A stretch of 46,643 nt of DNA from NCBI GenBank assembly GCA_903858815.1, contig CAIOKE010000135.1, positions 1 to 46,643 on the forward strand. The letters run 5' to 3'. The stretch comes from an uncultured Planctomycetaceae bacterium (lineage in GTDB: Bacteria; Planctomycetota; Planctomycetia; Planctomycetales; Planctomycetaceae). The notes below the pieces were generated by a model that ran no database searches, had not been told where the DNA came from, and saw only the letters and a list, made by a program, of their open reading frames with translations. Positions within the stretch are counted from its first letter, which is position 1, and every line of letters begins with the position of its first letter. Shown here piece by piece: positions 1 through 8,406 of this stretch. Position numbers and translations under genes: made by a program.

Positions 1-235
1 AGCACCAGCTCGGTGACGATACCGAGACTCCCATTTGCTTCGTGGTGATCAGCCCACGGAATCGCTGAGTGACGGGCAAACCTGCGCCGCGGCGCGGCTT
101 TGTTCGGGCAAAAGGGCGGCCGGGCAGGAATGACCGGGCTACGGTTGTCGGCGAGCAACGACAACTGAAGAGTGGCAGTTGACTTCGGCTCGGCAGGAGC
201 CTCGCCCTCCCGAGGGGGAACTTCGCGACAACTGA
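1..235 (-). repeat. Dispersed intergenic repeat block (REP-like), reverse orientation
   Basis: Read on the minus strand, this block repeats material found elsewhere in the window. Positions 187-225 carry the complement of the motif GGGAGGGCGAGGCTCCTGCC, seen also near 10570, 26990 and 46398. Positions 60-165 match, in reverse complement and with differences, the stretch around 19240-19390 (a CATTCCTGCCCGGCCGCC core and a GTTGTCGTTCGCCGACAAC hairpin). Positions 1-18 are the reverse complement of the ACCGAGC-TGGT-GCTCGGT family that forms the tandem array at the right end. No gene is visible. The block lies directly downstream of mfd and extends beyond the window. Confidence 0.75.
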
Positions 236-249
236 AAACTGACAACCGA

Positions 250-3200
250 TCACTGCTTCCCGGCAGACGACGGATCGGCGATGCCAAACATCTGCAGCAG
301 TTCGTCCAGCACTTCCGGGCCATCAGCTTCGCTGGATTCCAGTGGCCACCACGCTTCATGATGATCGACGATTCGCAGATGGTCTTTATGCAACAGGGAC
401 AGCATGCGCATCAGTCGAGCGTTCCGATAACGCAGCACCGCAAACCCATTCTGCAGGTGCACATTTTCAACAAACCATGACAGGGCCCGCAGGTTCAGTT
501 CGCGCAGCTGCAGCATGCGACGAGCGGGCGTTGGGATCGGGCCAAACCGATCGCGCAGCTCCGTTTCCAGTTCGCTCAGCTGGTCCAGAGTATTGGCCTG
601 CGACATCCGACGATAAATCTCAATCTTCTGCTTTTGATCGTCCACATAACGATCAGGCAGGAAAGAAGACACCGGCAGGTCAATGCGACAGTGTCGCTGA
701 TAGCGCAGAGGTTCCTTTTTCAGCGAGCGGACTGCGTTTTCGAGCAGCTGGCAGTACAGTTCATATCCCACGGCGGCGATATTGCCACTCTGTTCCGTTC
801 CCAGAATGTTTCCGGCACCACGAATTTCCAGGTCCCGCATGGCGATGCGGAACCCGGCGCCCAGCTCACTGTACTCTTCAATCGCCTTCAGTCGACGAGT
901 GGCCTTCGTGGTCACAATCCGCCCGTCCTCCAGCAGCAGATAGCAGTACGCCCGATGACGATCACGGCCGACTCGACCTCGCAGCTGGTGCAGATCGGCC
1001 AGTCCATAGATATCCGCCTGGTGAATGAACATCGTATTGGCATTTGGAATATCGAGGCCGCTTTCAATAATGGTCGTGGCCAGCAGGATGTCGGCTCGAC
1101 CGCCCACAAAGGCCAGCATCGCCGCTTCCAGCTCATCTTCGGGCATCTGCCCATGCGCAATCACCACTGTGGCCTCCGGGACAATCCGGTTCAGTCGCAA
1201 CTGCAGCTCGTGAATGTCGTGTACGCGGTTATGCACAAAATACACCTGCCCGCCACGATTCAATTCGCGAATAATGGCGCTGCGCACCAGTGATTCATCA
1301 AATCGCCCGACTCGAGTTTCAATCGGCACGCGGTCGCGTGGCGGGGTGGTCAGACTGCTGATGTCACGAATACCCAGCAGTGACATGTGCAGCGTTCTGG
1401 GGATCGGCGTGGCTGTCAGTGTCAGCACGTCAACCTCCGCACGCATCTGCTTCAGTCGCTCCTTGACCTTCACACCAAACTTCTGCTCCTCATCAATCAC
1501 CAGCAAACCGAGCGACGGAAACTGGACATCCTTTGAGACCAGTCGGTGAGTCCCAATCAGAATGTCGACTTTGCCTTCCTTCAGCCGCTTCAGAATCTCA
1601 CGCTGCTCCGCATCAGTGCGAAATCGTGACAGCATTTCGACCGTCACCGGAAACTCGGCCATCCGCTGACTGAATGTACGATAATGCTGTTCTGCCAGTA
1701 CGGTTGTCGGTACCAGCACGGCCACCTGCCGCCCGTTATCCACCGCCTTGAAGACCGCCCGCATAGCCACTTCGGTTTTACCGAAACCGACATCACCGCA
1801 GATCAGTCGGTCCATCGGCCGACTGTTCTCCATATCGCCCTTCAGATCACTGATGGCGGCCAGCTGATCGGGCGTTTCCGTGAAGGGGAAGGCTTTTTCG
1901 AATTCCTGCTGCAGATGCGAATCAGCCCGGCAGATCAGCCCCGGTCTGGAATTGCGGTCCGCCTGCAGTCGCAGCATGTCGGTGGCCATATCCGACACCG
2001 CTTCAGCCACCTGATCCTTTTTTCGCAGCCAGGATGTACCACCATAGCGACTGAGTTCCGGAGTGGTTTTCGCCGGGCCGATGTATTTCTGCACCAGATG
2101 AATCAGTGACGACGGAACGAAGACCGTCACACCGTCACGAAATTCCAGAATCAGCTGTTCTTCCTGGACATCCAGCACCTGAGTCATCTTCATGCCGCGA
2201 TAGCGGGCAATGCCGTGCGATATGTGGACAACCAGATCGCCTTCCTTCAGATCGAGGAAGCTGTCGATCGCCCGGCTGTCGGCTCGGCGTCGCTTCGTGC
2301 CGGTTCGAGCGGGCGTGCGGGAAAACAGCTCACTGTCGCTGAGCACAATGAGCTGGCGAGAAGGAATACGAAAGCCGCGTCTGAGCGTTCCGGGAGTGGT
2401 AGCCACTCGCTCTGCCAGCCCGAGGCTGAACTGGGCATCATGCTGCACCAGCAGCTCCCGCAATCGCTCCTGCTCACCCTCGTTGTGGCAGCACAACAGC
2501 ACCCGGTCCCCGGGATTCAGGACCTCCGACAGCTCCGTCAGGGCATCACGACGACTGCCGGAGAAACGCTCCATCGGCTCGATACTGAAGCGACAGGCGG
2601 TTTCGAAGCTGTCCACGCCGATGGCATCCACCGTGACGGATGGCCACGTCGTCAACCGCGCCATGACAGGGTCCACACCAAACAGGCCGGTGGGATTCGC
2701 CAGCCTCTGCAGGTACAGGCGGCCTTCCGAAATGGACTGCTGCAGATCTGACAGGATCACCAGCATGTTCGCCGGAGCAGAGTCCAGCAGGCTTTCGCTG
2801 AAACGAGCGAATGGTGCCGGCCCGCTGCCGGGACTGCGGTTGTCAGTGGTTGCCGGCTTGTCTGTTGCAATGGTCAGGGACAAAGACGCCAGATCAGCCA
2901 GCCGTTTCTGTGATTCCGCATCAAAGGAGCGAATGGATTCGATTTCGTCGCCAAACAGCTCAATACGTACCGGATCCGCTTCTGTGGCTGGAAACAGGTC
3001 GAGGATACCGCCATGGATCGAGAATTCACCGGGCAGCTCCACCGCTGTGACTCGTTCGAAACCATGGCGAGTCAACCAGCCGGAGATCTCATCCAGCGAC
3101 AGTTCTTCACCGGTTTTCAGGGTGCGTGTGGAGCGGCGGATCGATTCGCGGGAAGGTACAGGCTGCAACAGGGCCGGCAGACAGGTCACGATTGCCAGCG

Positions 3201-3576
3201 GTGGCTGGTCATTCGCACCGAGGCGTCGCACAAGTGCCATGCGAGCGGCGGCGATGGTGTCCGCCGCCTCATCGTCATCCGGCACACCCTCCCAGGCCGG
3301 AAATCGCTGAACATTCAGACTGGAAACCCCGGCCAGTTCATCGGCGAATTCTTCGGCATCGCGGATCGTCGGCTGAACGATCAGGACGGAGCGGTCTGGA
3401 AAGGCGGAGGCAATGGCTGAAATCGTGAGCGCGCAGGCTGAGCCCCATGCACCGTCAACGGCAGCACTGCGCCCGGATCTCAGTGCCTGCAGCACTTCTG
3501 AAAATCCGGGCAGGGCGGCCAGCAGGGCGGTGACGTCAGCAAGATTCTGAGTTACGGGCTCCGATGATGCAGCCAT
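250..3576 (-). CDS. mfd: Transcription-repair coupling factor Mfd
   Basis: An ATP-dependent DNA translocase of the cytoplasm. It recognises RNA polymerase stalled at lesions, removes it and recruits UvrA for transcription-coupled nucleotide excision repair. The 1108-residue protein has the family layout: an N-terminal UvrB-like region, a CarD-like RNA-polymerase-interacting region near residues 440-510 (DLVVHISHGIARYRG), then a RecG-like superfamily 2 motor. Walker A is GDVGFGKTE with Lys about residue 600, followed by the DEEQ box (VIDEEQKFGVK), TATPIPRT, and QLRGRVGRD as motif VI. The C-terminal part matches the TRCF domain. Length is typical (about 1100-1150). The ATG at 3576 has no clear Shine-Dalgarno sequence. 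The gene is on its own transcript or follows the surface-protein gene after a hairpin. Identification is secure. Confidence 0.97.
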   Translation of the reverse strand: MAASSEPVTQNLADVTALLAALPGFSEVLQALRSGRSAAVDGAWGSACALTISAIASAFPDRSVLIVQPTIRDAEEFADELAGVSSLNVQRFPAWEGVPDDDEAADTIAAARMALVRRLGANDQPPLAIVTCLPALLQPVPSRESIRRSTRTLKTGEELSLDEISGWLTRHGFERVTAVELPGEFSIHGGILDLFPATEADPVRIELFGDEIESIRSFDAESQKRLADLASLSLTIATDKPATTDNRSPGSGPAPFARFSESLLDSAPANMLVILSDLQQSISEGRLYLQRLANPTGLFGVDPVMARLTTWPSVTVDAIGVDSFETACRFSIEPMERFSGSRRDALTELSEVLNPGDRVLLCCHNEGEQERLRELLVQHDAQFSLGLAERVATTPGTLRRGFRIPSRQLIVLSDSELFSRTPARTGTKRRRADSRAIDSFLDLKEGDLVVHISHGIARYRGMKMTQVLDVQEEQLILEFRDGVTVFVPSSLIHLVQKYIGPAKTTPELSRYGGTSWLRKKDQVAEAVSDMATDMLRLQADRNSRPGLICRADSHLQQEFEKAFPFTETPDQLAAISDLKGDMENSRPMDRLICGDVGFGKTEVAMRAVFKAVDNGRQVAVLVPTTVLAEQHYRTFSQRMAEFPVTVEMLSRFRTDAEQREILKRLKEGKVDILIGTHRLVSKDVQFPSLGLLVIDEEQKFGVKVKERLKQMRAEVDVLTLTATPIPRTLHMSLLGIRDISSLTTPPRDRVPIETRVGRFDESLVRSAIIRELNRGGQVYFVHNRVHDIHELQLRLNRIVPEATVVIAHGQMPEDELEAAMLAFVGGRADILLATTIIESGLDIPNANTMFIHQADIYGLADLHQLRGRVGRDRHRAYCYLLLEDGRIVTTKATRRLKAIEEYSELGAGFRIAMRDLEIRGAGNILGTEQSGNIAAVGYELYCQLLENAVRSLKKEPLRYQRHCRIDLPVSSFLPDRYVDDQKQKIEIYRRMSQANTLDQLSELETELRDRFGPIPTPARRMLQLRELNLRALSWFVENVHLQNGFAVLRYRNARLMRMLSLLHKDHLRIVDHHEAWWPLESSEADGPEVLDELLQMFGIADPSSAGKQ

Positions 3577-3616
3577 GTCAGGCTGATTCTAGTACGCACC
3601 GTTCCTGTGGCCAAAC

Positions 3617-3647
3617 GTGGCCGACCGACAATTTCGGCCGGGGCCAC
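3617..3647 (-). terminator. Candidate stem-loop terminator after the surface-protein gene
   Basis: GTGGCC at 3617-3622 pairs with GGCCAC at 3642-3647, and the inner GGCCGA/TCGGCC-like bases can extend the stem. It sits 25 bases downstream of the stop codon of the surface-protein gene and 41 bases upstream of the mfd start. On the minus strand it is followed only by GTTTGG; the better T-run (TTTTA) is on the plus strand. It may therefore be a weak or factor-assisted terminator. Confidence 0.4.
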
Positions 3648-3671
3648 TTTTACCGCGATGGACGATTCAGA

Positions 3672-6600
3672 TCAGGGCAGCAGCTGCCCGTTGATCTGAG
3701 TCTGTCCGATGGCCGATCCCTGCGGAATCAGCAGCAGGGCTTCGATGAACCCGTTTCCGTTGATCCCGTTCGAAATGACCTGCATCTGGTTCCCCAGACC
3801 GCTCAGCTGAACCGGTCCGCTGACCGGGGCCACCACGAAGCCACGTTCGGCCGCATTCCCCAGATCGCGGAAGGACACGCTGTTCGCAGCAAACGACAGA
3901 TTTGCCCCATTGCCAGCTCGGCGAATCTCAATCCCCGTGCCACCGTCAGACTCAAGCGTCATCTGGTTGCCCTGGAACAGAGCAGACTGGATGCGAGCAG
4001 TGGAGGCTGGTGGAAGCACAAAATACATCGCTGTCGGTGTTTGACCGGCCACACTGAAGACGTTGTTGGCTATTCGGTAGACGCCGTCCACATCTCCCAT
4101 CTGGTAGTCACCCAGCAGATCCACGCTGACAGCTCCGGGGTTCGTCCCCAGATTGTTCACGAAGATCTGGTTTGTCTGCAGAGACATCTCGGTCAGGTCA
4201 GTGGACGAGGTGTTCGAGAACACGAAGGCCATCTGATCGGTGGCCGCCCGCATATCGAAGCTGTTGCCTTCAACCAGTATCCGCGCTGGTCCATTCCAGT
4301 CCATAGAGATGCCATCGTCCAGCAGCGGACGGGCATCGAATGGAGCGACCGTACCTGGATCCGTCGAGTCATTGGCTTCGATGCGGTTATTGTAGAATTG
4401 AGTTCGTATCGCTGCTCCCGATGCACCAGCAGTCTGGCGAATACGAATCACATCGTGCTGGTTGGAGGTGAAGTCGGATCGCTCAACAAGCACTTCGAAT
4501 GGTCGTTCCGATCGTTCATACGTGTTGACCACCGTGACATCGTCCAGCGCTACCGTGTACTCGGAATAAATCGTGTCATAGCCAACGGCAGTATCATCAC
4601 CGTTATTATCAAACACGGTGTCCTGAACCTGCAGACCCATCAGGTCGACAGCATGAATCCCACGAATATCTGAATCATTGACGAGCGAGAACTGCATCAG
4701 GAAGAACTGTTCGTCGCGGTCGTTGACCACATTCACGTTCCCTGCCGAGTCCTGATACGATTCTGTATTCTCGATCCGCACACCAAATTCATTATCCGTC
4801 AGGATCATTTCGCGAATCTGGACCTGTCCGGCATTTGCAAGGTAGATGCCGGCCGCATCATTGTTATCCAGTCCGTCACCCTTGGCACCCGAAATCGTGC
4901 CACCGTTGCCCGCAACTGTGGTATTGGCCGTTGGACGAATGATGAATGACCGGCCTTCCGCTTTGTTGGTTTCCACAAGGCGGATACCGTAATCCGGAGC
5001 ATCACTGCTGTTGACCTGCTCCAGCGTCATTTCAATACCGCTGTTTTCGATATCCACGGCTGTTTCATCCGTGGTGGTGATCAGACCGTCTGAAGCTCGA
5101 ATCAGCCGGTTATCCAGACCGAAGAAGCCGGTACCAGCCAGCGACGTCACACTCATGTCTGTGAAGTTGACGAGCCCCGTGTTGTTGCGAACATCGATAC
5201 CCGCACCGCCACCCGGATTGCCGGTGGCATCCACGACGACCGCTTCACCGAAGGACACTGTGCCGCTGTTGCCGTCAACAGAGATCGCCGCACTTCCTGA
5301 GACCAGCTCGTTGTTGACCTGTGTCAGGCGGCGCGGTGTTCCTGTACCGAACTCAATCGTGCCACTGCTTCCTGTAACCTGCACACCCTCTGCCAGACGA
5401 TTCGTAACGCGGGTTTCGCCCTCAAATTTCACGTTTCCGCTGTTGGAACTGACTGCGACCGATGCCAGGTCCGTACCATTGACGGTTGTGACACCAAGCG
5501 TTCGCACCAGGCTTCCCGCGGCATTATTCGAAATCAGAATACCGTTGCCTTCTGTGCGTTCCGGTGCACCGGCCACGATTGCTGTGGCAGTAATGTCGAC
5601 CGTGTCAGAAAACTCGACCGAACTGCCCGCGAGGTTGTTGGAAACCAGAATGCCGGCCTCGGCTCCGGCACCCAGATGATCGGTCAGAGTGACATCCTTC
5701 GAGAAGCGGACGGCACCTGAGGAATTCGTGATCTCAATGCCACCCGCGTTGCGATTGGTGATGTCCACCGGAGAATTGAATGTGGCTGACCCCGACAGTC
5801 CGTCAATCAGAATGGACTGCTGACCGGATGCATCAATGGTCAGGGCCGCAACCTGCGGGCTGGAGTTAATAAACGAATAACTGCCCGCACTGTTCAGAAT
5901 CTGCAATCCACTGACAGCCGCGTTCGTCGACACCAGATTGTCGATGACTGCGGTACCACCCGTGTTGTTGCGAATGACAACGCCCTCACCGCCATCGTCC
6001 GTGATGGACGACCGGCTCATGGTGAACTGGCCACCAATCATGTTCTCAACAATCAGCGCTTCATTGCCTGAGGTGTTGCTCATCGAGCCGAACAGCAGAT
6101 TGTCGGTCGAGGTGAACGTGACAAGGCCGTTACCGCCGGACACCAGCATCAGCGGGCCGGATGCTGTGGCCGATGACTGCAGTGTCGTATTCGAAATCGC
6201 CGTATAACCTTTGGTGTTTGCCAGAACAATGGCCGATTCACCCGCACCGCTGATCTTCACATCGTTGACGATCGTGTTCTCTGCACCATTGCTGAAAATC
6301 CCCCGCAGTGTGGGATTCGTGATTGTGAAACCGGAAAACTGCGAATCATCCGCCAGCCGTACGGCCGTTCCGATCGAACCATTCAGGTCCGGACGGGCCA
6401 GATTGGGAGCTGCGGCAAATGTGGGCGACTTCGGCAGTTCAACCTGCAACAGCTGACCGGCAGCCCTGACTGTCACGAAGTTCTGGGTGGAGCGACCGGC
6501 TGTCAGCTCGCCCTCACCAATCAACTGCTGGCCCGGCAGCAGATTGACGACGTTTTCAGGACCAGCACTGAAACTGCTGCCTGCATGCACGTAGACCAGA

Positions 6601-7688
6601 TCGGTCCCGGCACCCAAACCCTGCTGCAGCAGACGATAGGGGTCGTTCACGGTACCCAGGAACGGTCCGCCAACATCGTTGCTGTTCACGTGAGCAATCG
6701 ACAATGGCAGACCAGTCGTCGGGTCCAGAGCCAGCTGGCCGGGGGCATCCTGAGAAGTGACCAGCGTCACCACGTTCAGATTACGACGCACTGGTTCGCG
6801 GAATCGCTGAATCGCCGAACGCTTCAGATGCTCCTGACTTCTGAAGCCCCCGAAATGCACGGCCGCCGTGAACGATACCGTCGTATCAAACTGCTCGTCA
6901 TTGGTCAGCTTCAGACCCAGCTCAAACATCTCACGGATGTCGGCCTGCAGGCGAGTCGACCAGCCGGCAAAGCCCGCTGCAACATCACCCTCGTAATAAT
7001 AACCCCCGCCAAAGGCGCGCAGGTCAATCCGCTCCGCAAAGTCGCCTGGCAGCAGAATACCGGCCTCAGCATCAAACCCCTGCAGACCCTCCGAAAACGC
7101 ATCCGTTCGAGTAAACGTCAGATTGCTGCCTGTGAACGCCGAGCTGCCCGGCTTCACTGTCTGACTGGTCAACGCAAACGATTCGCCAAAGGTCTGGTAA
7201 TAGTTCCCACGCAGCTCCCATGCATGGCCCAGTACTTCCGCACCAACTCCCCACTGATTCAGATACGTCCCGCTCAGATGATCCCGGTCATAATATCCGT
7301 TCCCGCCGAGCACCACGTCCCAGTCTTCCAGGTAGTAGCGATAGCCGCTGCCGAACGACCAGACCAGACCACCCTCATTGGCCCGACCCAGACGTGTGTC
7401 ACCAAAAATCAGACTGTTCCCCGCACTGAAATACGGCGACAGGCCAATAAAAGAAATCGAATCGTTGCGGCCCACCGTGTCGCCGGCCACATGGCCACCG
7501 CGAAACTGCAGACCATAACCGTCCCGGTTCAGCCCCGTGGACTCCGATGCACCACCCGAGGGCTGAGCCCCGGAGTACAGAGCACCGTCCTGGGAATACG
7601 CTGACACAGGCCCAAGAGCCAGCGACATCAGGGCTGCTGCTCGGGTGAGTTTCTTCAGCCAGCGATTGGAGTTCTGAACGATCTTCAT
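3672..7688 (-). CDS. Large surface protein: N-terminal beta-barrel plus beta-helix passenger (inverse-autotransporter-like)
   Basis: A 1338-residue exported protein. The ATG at 7688 is preferred over an upstream in-frame start at 7724 because GAGGA lies six bases before it and a normal signal peptide follows (basic MKIVQNSNRWLKK, hydrophobic AALMSLALG, cleavage near AYS-QD). Residues about 58-282 are rich in Gly and aromatic residues in alternating strands (YGLQFRGGHVAG, GSGYRYYLEDWDVVLGG, ending AAVHFGGFR), as in an outer-membrane barrel. A short linker follows. Residues about 320-1338 are repetitive short strands with many Asn, Gly and Thr (for example LLPGQQLIGEGE and repeated SSGxVxF turns), as in right-handed parallel beta-helices. 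A barrel followed by a passenger is the order of inverse autotransporters (type Ve, intimin/invasin). The assignment is by composition and pattern only, and an ordinary secreted beta-helix protein is the alternative. Its ligand is unknown. Confidence 0.7.
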   Translation of the reverse strand: MKIVQNSNRWLKKLTRAAALMSLALGPVSAYSQDGALYSGAQPSGGASESTGLNRDGYGLQFRGGHVAGDTVGRNDSISFIGLSPYFSAGNSLIFGDTRLGRANEGGLVWSFGSGYRYYLEDWDVVLGGNGYYDRDHLSGTYLNQWGVGAEVLGHAWELRGNYYQTFGESFALTSQTVKPGSSAFTGSNLTFTRTDAFSEGLQGFDAEAGILLPGDFAERIDLRAFGGGYYYEGDVAAGFAGWSTRLQADIREMFELGLKLTNDEQFDTTVSFTAAVHFGGFRSQEHLKRSAIQRFREPVRRNLNVVTLVTSQDAPGQLALDPTTGLPLSIAHVNSNDVGGPFLGTVNDPYRLLQQGLGAGTDLVYVHAGSSFSAGPENVVNLLPGQQLIGEGELTAGRSTQNFVTVRAAGQLLQVELPKSPTFAAAPNLARPDLNGSIGTAVRLADDSQFSGFTITNPTLRGIFSNGAENTIVNDVKISGAGESAIVLANTKGYTAISNTTLQSSATASGPLMLVSGGNGLVTFTSTDNLLFGSMSNTSGNEALIVENMIGGQFTMSRSSITDDGGEGVVIRNNTGGTAVIDNLVSTNAAVSGLQILNSAGSYSFINSSPQVAALTIDASGQQSILIDGLSGSATFNSPVDITNRNAGGIEITNSSGAVRFSKDVTLTDHLGAGAEAGILVSNNLAGSSVEFSDTVDITATAIVAGAPERTEGNGILISNNAAGSLVRTLGVTTVNGTDLASVAVSSNSGNVKFEGETRVTNRLAEGVQVTGSSGTIEFGTGTPRRLTQVNNELVSGSAAISVDGNSGTVSFGEAVVVDATGNPGGGAGIDVRNNTGLVNFTDMSVTSLAGTGFFGLDNRLIRASDGLITTTDETAVDIENSGIEMTLEQVNSSDAPDYGIRLVETNKAEGRSFIIRPTANTTVAGNGGTISGAKGDGLDNNDAAGIYLANAGQVQIREMILTDNEFGVRIENTESYQDSAGNVNVVNDRDEQFFLMQFSLVNDSDIRGIHAVDLMGLQVQDTVFDNNGDDTAVGYDTIYSEYTVALDDVTVVNTYERSERPFEVLVERSDFTSNQHDVIRIRQTAGASGAAIRTQFYNNRIEANDSTDPGTVAPFDARPLLDDGISMDWNGPARILVEGNSFDMRAATDQMAFVFSNTSSTDLTEMSLQTNQIFVNNLGTNPGAVSVDLLGDYQMGDVDGVYRIANNVFSVAGQTPTAMYFVLPPASTARIQSALFQGNQMTLESDGGTGIEIRRAGNGANLSFAANSVSFRDLGNAAERGFVVAPVSGPVQLSGLGNQMQVISNGINGNGFIEALLLIPQGSAIGQTQINGQLLP

Positions 7689-8249
7689 GACGTTCCTCAA
7701 ACCAGGATCGTGACTCACAGGCATTCATTGCCCATGTCGTCGGACTGTCGGGACTCTTCCGGTACCAACGCAGCCTTGAACAGCATCCGCCAGCCGGCCT
7801 CTGCTCTGCGCAACAGGTGCACGCAGACCATCCGCCTCGAAAGAGAGGACGCGTTTGTAATGAGGCCCGGGAACACCAGCAACACGGACTACACCCCGCA
7901 ACACCCGAAAAATTCTGCGGCCGCCAGCGGGCCGGACGGCATTCTGCGGAATCGGCAGACACGCCTGCAGGGCCCGGCAACTTCCGCCGTTTATGCTCCC
8001 GCATCCAGAATCCAGCCCAAGCTGCAGAAGGGTTCTTTTGTACACCACAAGGAGCATCCCGCGTTGGAAGTCGGCGTCGTGGTTGCTGATTGGCGACAAT
8101 TGCAGCGTTGTTGCTGCAGTCCCGGGGGCTCGGGCTGATCACCTGTTTAAAAATCCCGCAAAATGCCAAAAAACGCGGTGTTTTACAGGCCTGAGCTGCG
8201 TATGAAGCGTTGGTAGAGGGAGCTGTACGTAGTTTTTCGTACCTGGCCC
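7689..8249. other. Long non-coding gap between divergent genes
   Basis: About 560 bases between the start of the surface-protein gene (-) and the next plus-strand gene. Several open frames cross it on both strands, but their translations are rich in Cys, Arg and Pro with no recognisable domain, and none has a good ribosome-binding site. It probably holds the divergent promoters and untranslated leaders. No repeat of the dispersed family was seen here. Confidence 0.5.
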
Positions 8250-8284
8250 TGGCAGGCATTTCCGAGGAAATTGCCTGTCTGCCA
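8250..8284 (+). promoter_or_regulatory. Stem-loop in the leader upstream of the exported-protein gene
   Basis: TGGCAGGCATTTCC is followed by GA and then GGAAATTGCCTGTCTGCCA. This gives nested stems TTTC/GAAA, AGGCA/TGCCT and TGGC/GCCA with small bulges. It lies about 120 bases upstream of the ATG at 8407 and has no T-run, so it is more likely an element of the 5' leader than a terminator. It matches no riboswitch class I can name. Confidence 0.3.
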
Positions 8285-8406
8285 GCGTGTTATCGAAACC
8301 TTTTCCGATTCCGAAGGTTTCTGAGTTTTGGGTCCTGGAAACTTACGGTTTCAGCGAATTAGGGACCGGAAGTGTGCTGATCAGCCGTTTTTTATGGGAT
8401 TTGCAA

